64,000 nt of DNA, taken from NCBI RefSeq assembly GCF_001593285.1, contig NZ_CP012529.1:1612001-1676000 (forward strand), in the 5' to 3' direction. The translations under genes were made by a program, and so were the position numbers. Under the pieces are notes generated by a model, which was not told the origin of the DNA, made no database searches, and saw only the letters and a list, made by a program, of their open reading frames with translations. The DNA is from Psychrobacter sp. P2G3 (GTDB lineage: Bacteria > Pseudomonadota > Gammaproteobacteria > Pseudomonadales > Moraxellaceae). Of the stretch, positions 53,627 through 61,737 are shown one piece after another (position 1 is the first letter of the stretch; each line of letters begins with the position of its first letter).

Positions 53627-54338
53627 TGATCATTGCCTTGAATTTACCACCTGTCGTTAGTGCTGAGGGCGGTGTTTTCAGTGTCCAGTACATGGTAGCG
53701 CCTGGTAAAACATAACCCAGCAAACCTTTATGGACATCAATGCTAGTACCAGTCGTATCTACAAAGCTTAGGCTTGCCAGTTGGGCATGACCATTACCGC
53801 TATTGTGGACCCGTAACTTTATCTGCTTACCCTCTGGCTGCACGTGCGTGCTCCATTGCAGTTTTGGGGCGGTCTTGACAACACCAACAGGCTGTACAAA
53901 TACGGGTAGGGAATAGCTCAATGCAAACTGTAAGCCACTTTTTTGGTCAGGGGATTTAATCGGTAACTCATTAACCAAAACTCGGTAGCTATCTTCTACA
54001 GCGCCACTGCCGTGCGGCGGTGCTTTGGCACGGATAATTCGAATTAATTGCTTGTCGTTAGGGTTGAGCTCAATCATTGGCGGACTGGCCAATAATCCTC
54101 GTGATAGTGTGAGCTGATCGCCTGTTTCATCCTGCGACCAGTGGTACACACGCACTTGCGCATGCACCACATTGTCACCGGTATTACTTAGGGTCAGACC
54201 ACTGGCATTTTCTCGAGCTTGTATGCTTAAGGAGATGGGAGAGACCTGTAGGCCACTCGCCATCGCCCAATTGCTACACAGTAGAAAGCTTGAGATCACA
54301 CTATATTTTGCAACACGGTGTAACCAGAGATTTAACAT
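53577..54338 (-). CDS. csuC: Csu-type periplasmic pilus chaperone
   Basis: Chaperone of 253 residues. The signal peptide ends near AMASG, and two immunoglobulin-like domains follow. The first has LQVSPISLSIQARENASGLTL and the motif NDKQLIRIIRAKAP, whose basic residues anchor subunit C termini. The second starts near PKLQWSTH. The long F1-G1 loop and overall layout fit the archaic (sigma) chaperone-usher class. It lies 5 bp after the major subunit and overlaps the usher gene, so all four genes should be co-transcribed. Confidence 0.88.
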   Translation of the reverse strand: MLNLWLHRVAKYSVISSFLLCSNWAMASGLQVSPISLSIQARENASGLTLSNTGDNVVHAQVRVYHWSQDETGDQLTLSRGLLASPPMIELNPNDKQLIRIIRAKAPPHGSGAVEDSYRVLVNELPIKSPDQKSGLQFALSYSLPVFVQPVGVVKTAPKLQWSTHVQPEGKQIKLRVHNSGNGHAQLASLSFVDTTGTSIDVHKGLLGYVLPGATMYWTLKTPPSALTTGGKFKAMINGTETIQDVTLDTSDR

Positions 54339-54343
54339 GGATA

Positions 54344-54850
54344 TTAGTAAGCTACAGAAACGGTAATGGTTTCTGTATAAGTGTCTGGTTTAACAACGTT
54401 GAGGTTGGTGGCTGTGACGTTTGCATATACTTCATGTGGTATGTTAGTTCCCATACCTGTTCCTGTTCCACCCTGACTACCATCAGTCCAAGGAATAATG
54501 CCTGCTGAGTCAGAAGTCATTTGATACTCGATAGTATCTACGTTATCTGACGTACCCTTCATTGTGCCAAGACCAGCAGAGTTTACAGCGCTTGGTAACA
54601 TCGAAATAGTATAAGGCGTACCTGTGGAGCAGGCTACATTAAGGGTACTAGTTCCAATTGCTGGAGTTACGCCTGCATCAACAGTTCCTAGGCTAATATC
54701 ATTGCCTGCTACTACTTTACAGTTAGATTCAACTGTCATAGTTACATCAAATGTGTCACTAGTCGGACTAGCAGCATTAGCACTAGACATAGCAACGAAA
54801 CCACCAAGAGTAACTAATGTAGCGGTCATTAAGGATTTTTTAAATTGCAT
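54344..54850 (-). CDS. csuA/B: Csu-type major pilin (spore-coat-U domain)
   Basis: Pilin of 168 residues with a signal peptide of 24 residues ending in SANA-ASP. A single SCPU domain follows, with DTFDVTMTVESNCKVVAGNDISLGTVD at its start, a disulfide pair in SNC and VACSTGTPY, and the terminal DTYTETITVSVAY donor-strand end. I start at the ATG with TGGAGAT 6 bases upstream; an in-frame extension to 54982 carries no signal-like sequence. It is the first gene of the operon. The csuA and csuB minor-subunit genes that follow csuA/B in Acinetobacter are absent here. Confidence 0.88.
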   Translation of the reverse strand: MQFKKSLMTATLVTLGGFVAMSSANAASPTSDTFDVTMTVESNCKVVAGNDISLGTVDAGVTPAIGTSTLNVACSTGTPYTISMLPSAVNSAGLGTMKGTSDNVDTIEYQMTSDSAGIIPWTDGSQGGTGTGMGTNIPHEVYANVTATNLNVVKPDTYTETITVSVAY

Positions 54851-55692
54851 GGTAAATCTCCAGAGGTTTAGATCTTTTAGGGTTTCAGTAATGGAATGCA
54901 CCGTAATCAGTTGAATACGATGTGCTTGCCGAGCTAGATAGCAGAAATCACGTCTTTTTGGCAATCTAGAACCCACTGGCATAAGATAGTTACCTGAGGC
55001 GAACTGACTCTTTTGGTTACGGTAACTACGACTATCGTCAATATTTGTTACTAAAGCATGACAGGGTTGCTATAGAAGTTTGTGACTAACATGTATCCAC
55101 GCTAATATCCAATTTTCCACATATATTGTTGACCGATTAGTCACTGCAAAAAATCTAATTTAACATGCCAAAATCCTATCGGATAAAGCTTCACAAATTA
55201 ATATACCTAGCACCATCTGAACGGGTAGCTATGTCCGCAATAGACTCACCTTTATATGTAACAAAACTTAGTGGTGTTAGATGCAATTCAACAAGCATCG
55301 GTTGAATGTAATAAGTTCAAAAATGAGAGTCATTGTAGTGATAAAGGAGTTCAATGCTTGTCTATTCACTACGCGGAGAGAATGACAGAATCGGAGGTTA
55401 AAGGTTCTTTAGTTTAATAAGATCCTTTTAAATAGTGCGGTTGGTTATGTTTAATGTTTTGAATATGAAAGACGAAATGGTCATAATTTAAAAATATCAG
55501 TTTTGGCTGGCTGACTCAAGCAAGTCAACCTCCGATAAAACGGGGCAGTTCAAACAGAGTTATGAGTATATAACACACCCTAATACCTCCTAATTTTTTT
55601 AAAGATTTTAAAGCACTCATCGCATAAAAAAATTGAATAACCTAGAGAAAATTTTGGTAGTTTATACTCAAGTATCTGTTTTTATTTTAGAT
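54851..55692. other. Long intergenic region between the csu operon and the DMSP-type cluster
   Basis: This 842-bp stretch has no ORF I can support. It includes the csu promoter at its left end. The segment at about 55500-55600 (around CCTCCGATAAAACGGGGCAG) looks unlike the flanks and may be a scar of a lost element, but I cannot match it to any IS end. Confidence 0.4.
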
Positions 55693-56748
55693 TTATAGTG
55701 TTTTGACAGGTGTTGAAAAATAGTGCTCAATATCCGACTCAGTTAGATCTTCTAGTTCGCTCGGAGCCCATTTTGGAGAACCGTCTTTATCAACTAAAAC
55801 GGCACGAATACCTTCATAAAAGTCAGCTGTATCCATGAAGTGAATGGCCATGTCCTTTTCCATCTCAAGGCATTCGTTAAGCGATTTATATTTTCCATTT
55901 ATTAATTGCTGAAATGTAACTTTTAATGAGGTAGGCGACTTTGAAAGAATGTTATTTAATTCTTGTGTGACCCACTCATCACCATTAATTGACTCACTTC
56001 GTAAAGACGCTACTATTTCTTCTACTGTATCATATTGAAAATGTTGGTTTATTAATTCTTGATGTACCTTCAGTTCTGAAATATCTAATGCACTTGTACC
56101 GGTTGCGGTAAGTAATTCCCCTAGATCTTTAAGAACTGATGCAGATGACCAATCTTTAGTTAGTAATTTTTCTTGTATAGTTTCCCACTCACTGCTTTCC
56201 ATATAGTAATCAGCTGTACCAATATAGATAGCATCATTTGCTTTTATAACCTTTGCGGTCAATGCAAGATAACGACCTATATATCCCGGTAGTTGATTGA
56301 GAAAAAAGCTTGCTCCAACATCTGGAAAAAATCCAATGTTCATTTCAGGCATCGCCCATTTTGTTTTTTCTGTTACGATTCGGTGAGATGCTCCGACGGA
56401 AAGTCCGACTCCACCTCCCATAACAATGCCATTCATATAGGCCAAAATAGGTTTTGAATAGTTATGTATAAGTGCATCTAGGCGGTATTCTGTTGAAAAG
56501 AACTTCTCTGCATAAGGTATGACATCTTCAGCTTCCAAATCATAGAATTTTCGCATGTCTCCTCCTGCACAAAATCCTTTTTGACCCTCACCGTACAAAC
56601 AAACAAACACTACGTTAGAGTCTTTTTCCCATTTTTCTAAAGCATTCGTTAACAGTTCAACTACTTCAGTATTAATAGCGTTTAGGACTTCAGGTCGATT
56701 TATTTTTAGCCAGCCAATACCGTTTTTTACTTCTGACGTAACAACCAT
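55693..56748 (-). CDS. 3-hydroxyisobutyryl-CoA hydrolase-like protein (candidate 3-hydroxypropionyl-CoA hydrolase)
   Basis: Crotonase-superfamily hydrolase of 351 residues, the usual length of the HIBYL-CoA hydrolase group. Signatures are FCAGGDMRKFYD near residue 60, NGIVMGGGVGLSVGASHRI, and the catalytic-loop MPEMNIGFFPDVGASFFL with the conserved Glu and Asp. The C-terminal half has the helical extension (SKSPTSLKVTFQ) typical of these hydrolases and lacking in hydratases. AGGAG lies 10 bases before the ATG. In this cluster it could release 3-hydroxypropionate from 3-hydroxypropionyl-CoA made from acryloyl-CoA, an activity known for the family. A role in valine catabolism is the alternative, but no other valine genes are near. 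Confidence 0.85.
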   Translation of the reverse strand: MVVTSEVKNGIGWLKINRPEVLNAINTEVVELLTNALEKWEKDSNVVFVCLYGEGQKGFCAGGDMRKFYDLEAEDVIPYAEKFFSTEYRLDALIHNYSKPILAYMNGIVMGGGVGLSVGASHRIVTEKTKWAMPEMNIGFFPDVGASFFLNQLPGYIGRYLALTAKVIKANDAIYIGTADYYMESSEWETIQEKLLTKDWSSASVLKDLGELLTATGTSALDISELKVHQELINQHFQYDTVEEIVASLRSESINGDEWVTQELNNILSKSPTSLKVTFQQLINGKYKSLNECLEMEKDMAIHFMDTADFYEGIRAVLVDKDGSPKWAPSELEDLTESDIEHYFSTPVKTL

Positions 56749-56899
56749 TGATACGAACTCCTAAATTTTGTAATTTAAAATTATATAAGTTTATGGGTTT
56801 TTTATAAAAATATGAGTGATTGCGGTTAACTATCATAAATAACAGCTTGATAGTAAGTTCCAAAAAATAAATTTAATAAAATTATCAGAGGATAGTATA

Positions 56900-56945
56900 A
56901 GCATGAATATAGTCGTTTAATAAAAAATATGACTATATTCATGCT
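56900..56945. repeat. Perfect 15-bp inverted repeat between two crotonase genes
   Basis: AGCATGAATATAGTC and GACTATATTCATGCT flank a 16-nt A/T loop. It lies 25 bp after the stop of the upstream crotonase gene. No T-run follows, so it could be a terminator without a U-tract, an RNA stability hairpin or an operator. Confidence 0.55.
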
Positions 56946-56970
56946 GTTCTCATGTATTATGCTATGAAAG

Positions 56971-57762
56971 TTAATCTTTAAAAGTAGGTTTGCGTTTTTC
57001 CATAAAAGCATTAACGCCTTCGATCATGTTTTCTGTCTTAAATAATTGAGCCCATTGTTCTGATTCTATTTCTAAACCTTTTTCTAAGGTTGTTGCCATA
57101 CCTTCATTAACAGCTGTAATAGTTGCTTTGATAGATTCTGAGCTTTTATTGAGAGCAATTGATTCAGCCAGTTTTTTCGTTTCATCCATTAATTCTGAAA
57201 GTGGCACTGATTTATTAACGAGACCTATTTTTTCTGCCTCTTCTCCACTTAAAAATTGTCCAGTTAGTATGAGTTCTAATGCTTTTGCTTTATTTGTTAT
57301 ACGCGGAAGTCTTTGAGTCCCGCCGAACCCAGGTATCAAACCTAAATTTAACTCTGGTTGACCCAATTTAGCTTCATTGGCTGCAATCCGTAAATGACAG
57401 CTCATGGCAAGCTCTAACCCTCCACCTAAACAAGCGCCATTAATTGATGCAATAACGAGTTTTTTAGAAGACTCAATTGTATTCATAACGGCTTGTGCAT
57501 CTTGGGATAACTTCTTTCCTTTTTCTTCATCATGAAAAGCGTCAGTAAACTCTTTTATATCTGCCCCAGCAACGAACATTTTCCCTTTACCGGTTATAAC
57601 AATTACCTTGATACTTTGATCTGCTTCCACATAGTTAAAACACTCAGATAATCCGTTGATTGTTGTAGTACTTAATGTATTAGCAGGCGGGCTATCAATA
57701 GTTATGTAGCCAATTCCGTTTTCTGTACTTAAATTTATGTTAGAAAATTCTTTAGTTTCCAT
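56971..57762 (-). CDS. Enoyl-CoA hydratase (candidate acryloyl-CoA hydratase, AcuH-like)
   Basis: Crotonase of 263 residues. The oxyanion segments are FVAGADIKEFTD and CLGGGLELAMSCHLR, and both catalytic glutamates are present, in GGGLELA and in GQPELNLGLIPGFGGTQR. The ending is NAFMEKRKPTFKD. It is therefore a competent hydratase. In a DMSP-cleavage cluster it would hydrate acryloyl-CoA to 3-hydroxypropionyl-CoA, as AcuH does. I start at the ATG of METKEFSN, which has a GGAG about 11 bases upstream; an in-frame ATG at 57819 would add 19 residues. It is transcribed leftward away from the TetR gene. Confidence 0.85.
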   Translation of the reverse strand: METKEFSNINLSTENGIGYITIDSPPANTLSTTTINGLSECFNYVEADQSIKVIVITGKGKMFVAGADIKEFTDAFHDEEKGKKLSQDAQAVMNTIESSKKLVIASINGACLGGGLELAMSCHLRIAANEAKLGQPELNLGLIPGFGGTQRLPRITNKAKALELILTGQFLSGEEAEKIGLVNKSVPLSELMDETKKLAESIALNKSSESIKATITAVNEGMATTLEKGLEIESEQWAQLFKTENMIEGVNAFMEKRKPTFKD

Positions 57763-58353
57763 TGCTCTTTCTACTCCGTTCAGATTATTTTTAATAGCGT
57801 GTCTATTGACAAGTATCAATTATGAATATAACTCAAATTATCGTATCTTAATAAAATTAAAGCTTTAGCTAAATTAGATATTCTAATTACTGTAATTAAA
57901 ATATTTGTTTACAGTATGAGTGTAATGTCTTTAGTTCTCAGCGTCAATAAAAATCTGACCGGATAGAATAATTTTTTCGTTTGTCATGATATACGAGTTG
58001 CAGAAATGATGTTTTTCATCATGTGGTAGCTGATTTAGCTAAGATGTATGGTGTAAGATACGATGATATTGATAATTCAACGAAATAGCTGAAATACCTA
58101 TGGAAGTTACTGATATTTTTATACTTTTAAGAAAGGAGTAGATACTTTCCATATAGTATTAGTCGGTTTCCATCCAATCTTTCATTACTAATTAACGTGT
58201 TTTAATGCTATGATTTTAAGAAGGATTGAATGGTTTCGATAGCATAGTGACCGTTCAAAGAGGACCTTTTTAGCATTTTACTTAACTATCTTGCTTTCAG
58301 TGAGAAATAGTAAGCAGCTATTAAGCAATATTTTGGAGTGGAACAACTGGTAG
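57763..58353. other. Divergent control region between the hydratase and TetR genes
   Basis: No intact gene is seen in about 590 bp. Two imperfect dyads are candidate operators: TACTGTAA with TTTACAGTA at 57888-57916, and TTGAATGGT with ACCGTTCAA at 58226-58258 (15-bp spacer, one mismatch). The second lies about 100 bp upstream of the TetR start. A non-functional reading frame with an undisrupted run of about 30 codons ends at 58088. Confidence 0.4.
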
Positions 58354-58362
58354 GTGGATTTA

Positions 58363-58959
58363 GTGACTAAGAGAGCAGAAGAAAGAAGAAAACAGGTGTT
58401 ACGTGCAACACTTAGAGCAATCAATGATAAAGGGTTTAGCGAAGTTACGCTTCAAGATATTGCAGATTACACTGACTTTAGTAAAGGTGTTATCAGCTAT
58501 TATTTCAAAAACAAGGAAGATGTCTTCTATCATTTACTTGAATGGATGACCGATCGCATTTTCCAAAATGAGTATGTCGCTATCCAAAAAGAAACGACGG
58601 CTATCGATATGATGCGCGCGTATGTTGATACTGTGTTTAAGAGTCCTAAAGATAACAAAATATTTTATAGTGTTTATCTCGAATTTTTGGCTCAAACGAA
58701 AAAAAATGAGAGCTTTCGTGAAGTGAACAATAACTTCTATAAGAATTGTTGGTTCTTAGGTAGTGAAATTATTGAAAAAGGAAAATCAGAAGGGATTTTT
58801 AAAAATGTAGATACGGTAGCTGGAAGCCATATGATTCGTGCTTTGATTGATGGTTGTCTTTTACAGTGGTTGATGCGCGATGACGAAACGCTGCACGCTT
58901 ATTACCGTGAAACTTGTTATGAGACGATTATTACTTATCTAAACCATAAAGCTCCCTAG
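58363..58959 (+). CDS. TetR-family regulator, BetI-like
   Basis: Regulator of about 198 residues. The N-terminal helix-turn-helix has GFSEVTLQDIADYTDFSKGVISYYFKNKEDV (pattern, about residues 22-52) in the layout of BetI and related TetR proteins. The C-terminal ligand domain contains the ALIDGCLLQWLM segment near 168, also BetI-like. BetI senses choline, a quaternary ammonium compound, so a sulfonium or betaine ligand is plausible. The GTG at 58363 is preceded by AGGTGG at 6 bases and is my choice; GTG 58354 would add three residues. It is the only regulator in the DMSP-type cluster. Confidence 0.85.
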   Translation: MTKRAEERRKQVLRATLRAINDKGFSEVTLQDIADYTDFSKGVISYYFKNKEDVFYHLLEWMTDRIFQNEYVAIQKETTAIDMMRAYVDTVFKSPKDNKIFYSVYLEFLAQTKKNESFREVNNNFYKNCWFLGSEIIEKGKSEGIFKNVDTVAGSHMIRALIDGCLLQWLMRDDETLHAYYRETCYETIITYLNHKAP

Positions 58960-59105
58960 AAGATATAATTTCTCCTTTTTAACAATTTTTTCTACTCAAT
59001 GTAAATTTCAATCGTAAAGAATCCACTAAGATTTTGTGAACTAATCGCTCTCCTATATGTTTATCCAAATGGTTCGATAGGGGTCAGTTGTTATGCGACC
59101 TAGAC

Positions 59106-59140
59106 GTAAAAGATAACAGTTATTACCTGTTATCTTTTAC
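59106..59140. terminator. Bidirectional terminator between the TetR and crotonase genes
   Basis: GTAAAAGATAACAG and CTGTTATCTTTTAC form a perfect 14-bp stem with a 7-nt loop. The A/T arms give U-runs in both directions. The two genes converge here. Confidence 0.8.
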
Positions 59141-59180
59141 ATATAAAACTACCTATTATTATATTTTGGTCGTTAGATAC

Positions 59181-59990
59181 TTATTTCCCTTTTAAAAAAG
59201 CGCTTAATCCTTCTTCACGAATGATTCGTCCTGCCTCTGCAAACTCTTGTTCCTGACTTAAGAAAAACATAGAAATCGCCGTTTCAATATTATAGTCAAG
59301 TGACTGTTTCAAGTTCATCATCTCGTACGTTTTATTGATTGTCATCTTTGTTATTTTAAGTGCTGAAGCAGGCACACTGACCATTTTTTCAGCCATCTTT
59401 ATCGCTTCTTCCATCAATTGCTCTTGTGGCACCACTTTATTAAAAATACCTAGACGATAAGCTTCTTCTGCATCAACAGAATCACCGGTATAAAGCAGTT
59501 CTTTCGCTTTTCTCAAACCTACAATCCACGGCATCATCAAGGTGGCTGGAGCAGCACCAAAGCGGATCTCTGGTTCCCCAATACTTGCTTTATCAGATGC
59601 GATAGCAAGATCGGCAGAAAACACCCAATCTGCTGCTACGCCATAAGCGTAACCATCCACTGCTGCAATTACGGGTTTTTTTAGATCCCATAATTTTAAT
59701 CCTACCCGTAAAAAGGTTTCTAATTGTGCACGGTATACTTCTGATGGCTCATCGCCAATGGGGGAAGGCAGATCCATAGACTCTTTTAAATCTGCACCTG
59801 CAGAGAAATTCCCCCCAGATCCTGTAAGTATCACTACTCTTACATTTGAGTCCTTTTCAGCTTGATCCAATGCTTCCCATATATCTGCGGTCATTTGTTC
59901 TGTTACTGCATTTAATTTTTTGGGACGATTGAGAGAAATCGTAGCAATATTATTAGTAACTTCATATATAACTGTCTGATATTCTTGCAT
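59181..59990 (-). CDS. Crotonase-family protein with atypical oxyanion segment
   Basis: Crotonase-superfamily protein of 269 residues. The first oxyanion segment is normal (FSAGADLKESMD), but the second reads AYGVAADWVFSADL where hydratases have GGG-x-EL, so the glycine run and the first catalytic glutamate are missing. The second glutamate is kept in GEPEIRFG. It may be an isomerase, a hydrolase or an enzyme acting on a charged acyl-CoA, and resembles CaiD-type proteins in context only. I start at the second ATG because AAGGA is 8 bases upstream of it; the ATG at 59999 is too close. It lies 39 bp after the BCCT gene, which is upstream in the same operon. Confidence 0.8.
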   Translation of the reverse strand: MQEYQTVIYEVTNNIATISLNRPKKLNAVTEQMTADIWEALDQAEKDSNVRVVILTGSGGNFSAGADLKESMDLPSPIGDEPSEVYRAQLETFLRVGLKLWDLKKPVIAAVDGYAYGVAADWVFSADLAIASDKASIGEPEIRFGAAPATLMMPWIVGLRKAKELLYTGDSVDAEEAYRLGIFNKVVPQEQLMEEAIKMAEKMVSVPASALKITKMTINKTYEMMNLKQSLDYNIETAISMFFLSQEQEFAEAGRIIREEGLSAFLKGK

Positions 59991-60029
59991 ATTTTCCATC
60001 CTTTCAAAACTTGAGTGTAGTATTAATTG

Positions 60030-61640
60030 CTATAGCTCATATACTTCTTCTTTAATCTCAACAGCTGTTTTTTGCTTTTCTTTGTGCAAACTCATACTAG
60101 CTAAGTCAATAGGCCCTTCTTGCCATTGAGGATCGAGATGTGCTTCTGTTTTTAACATCTTCATTAATGAGATGACCAGTAATAGGATTACGAATATAAA
60201 AGGTATCGCTGTCAATATTGAAGCTGTTTGTAAAGTCTTCAAATCCCCACCTAAGACCATTAAAGTGCCAGGCAAGATAAATAAGGTTAATGCCCAAAAT
60301 AGTCTATTCCATTTAGCAGGCTCTTCATTAATACCAATATTTGGTGTTGTTGCTGAAGCCATCATGTAAGCTGCTGAGTCAAAGGTAGTGGCTAAGAATA
60401 TTAAGGCGATGAAACTAAATACAGCGACTACTAAGGTCCCAAAGGGAAGGGTGCCAATGACTTGAATAATGGTTGCAGGGGCACCGACTTCTTCTAGTAA
60501 TCCAGTAACTGACAATACATTAGTTAATTCCAAATGCATTGCATAATTTCCTAATATTGAAAAATAAGCGGTGCAACCTAACGTACCCCAAGCTACTCCT
60601 CCTAAAATTACTTGCCTAATAGTTCTTCCTCTAGAGATTTTAGCAATGAATAAGCCCATGAATGGCGTATAAACAATCCACCATGCCCAGTAGAAGACAG
60701 TCCAACTTTCTACAAATCCTGAACCACTTACTGGGTCTGTATATGTATTCCAGCGCACGAAATTACTGAATAACATGCCAATACTATTGGTGCCCATTTT
60801 TAAAATAAACTCGCTTGGCCCGACCAATAAAATGTAGCTCAAAAGTATAATAGAGCAGATAATTGCTAAATCGCTTAACAATTTTAGACCGCGTTTTAGG
60901 CCCGAGTAGGCACTCCATGTAAATAAAGCGGTACATAGTACGAGTACAAATATGGTCATTGACATTGAAGCTTCTATTCCTGTTAGGCTGCTTAGTCCCG
61001 CTGCTACTAGCGGTGTACCAAGTCCCAAGGAAGTACCTGCAGCTCCCAAGATCCCAAACATAAATATAACATCAATCGCTTTTCCTAGTGCTCCGTCTGC
61101 ATGTTTTCCTATCACAATACGGCAAATCTCACTTAATCTCAAAATAGGTACTTTTAAAATATAATAGGAGTAAGCAATAGGTATAGCGGGTAAGACAAAG
61201 AATCCCCAAGCTGAGGGACCCCAGTGAAAAATACCATATGCGGCCGCTATTTCAGCAGCTGCTATCGATTTTGGTTCAATTCCGTAAGGTGGCGCCATAT
61301 AATAATAAGCCCACTCAATTGTTCCCCAGTAAACCAATCCTGAAGCCACACCCGCACAAAAAACCATGGCACCCCAACTGAAGTTTGAAAACTCAGGCTT
61401 TTCATCTTTGGTGCCGAATTTAATTTTTCCATGTTTACTAAAAAATAGATAGATTAAAAAGGCGAATCCTCCGGTCCCAGCCCACAAAAACATCATTCCA
61501 AAGTTTGAAGTCACAAATCCATTTGCTTGACTGACAATCTCACTACCTCTTTCTGGATATAGAACCAAAGGAAGACAGATAGCCACAATCAAAACAAATG
61601 TGGATACGAATATGAACCAATCAATTTTATTCTCTTTCAA
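60030..61640 (-). CDS. BCCT-family transporter (candidate DMSP/betaine importer)
   Basis: Transporter of 536 residues with 12 helices. The aromatic substrate box is seen as YWGTIEWAYYY, and the family signature as FYWAWWIVYTPFMGLFIAKISRGR (pattern, about residues 325-348). BCCT proteins import quaternary ammonium or sulfonium zwitterions such as betaine, carnitine and DMSP. The start codon is TTG with a strong AGGAG seven bases upstream. It lies directly downstream of the DddX-type gene (97 bp) and upstream of a crotonase gene, so it is most likely the DMSP importer of the cluster. A carnitine or crotonobetaine substrate is the main alternative. Confidence 0.88.
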   Translation of the reverse strand: MKENKIDWFIFVSTFVLIVAICLPLVLYPERGSEIVSQANGFVTSNFGMMFLWAGTGGFAFLIYLFFSKHGKIKFGTKDEKPEFSNFSWGAMVFCAGVASGLVYWGTIEWAYYYMAPPYGIEPKSIAAAEIAAAYGIFHWGPSAWGFFVLPAIPIAYSYYILKVPILRLSEICRIVIGKHADGALGKAIDVIFMFGILGAAGTSLGLGTPLVAAGLSSLTGIEASMSMTIFVLVLCTALFTWSAYSGLKRGLKLLSDLAIICSIILLSYILLVGPSEFILKMGTNSIGMLFSNFVRWNTYTDPVSGSGFVESWTVFYWAWWIVYTPFMGLFIAKISRGRTIRQVILGGVAWGTLGCTAYFSILGNYAMHLELTNVLSVTGLLEEVGAPATIIQVIGTLPFGTLVVAVFSFIALIFLATTFDSAAYMMASATTPNIGINEEPAKWNRLFWALTLFILPGTLMVLGGDLKTLQTASILTAIPFIFVILLLVISLMKMLKTEAHLDPQWQEGPIDLASMSLHKEKQKTAVEIKEEVYEL

Positions 61641-61737
61641 TTTAATACTCCTTCCTTAGAGTTAAATATCCTATGTGTCTTTTACCTTTTATCAGTGAAA
61701 CGAACTAATTAGCAGGCTATAGACGGTGTACAAATAG

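Noticed and set aside
57990..58088. Run of about 30 codons reading RNDVFHHVVADLAKMYG and similar
   Set aside because: I considered a transposase C-terminal remnant, but no diagnostic motif or terminal repeat could be seen, so no call is made.
59181..61640. A cai-type carnitine cluster
   Set aside because: No CaiA/CaiB/CaiC homologues are next to the BCCT gene, and the ligase is ADP-forming with DddX residues.
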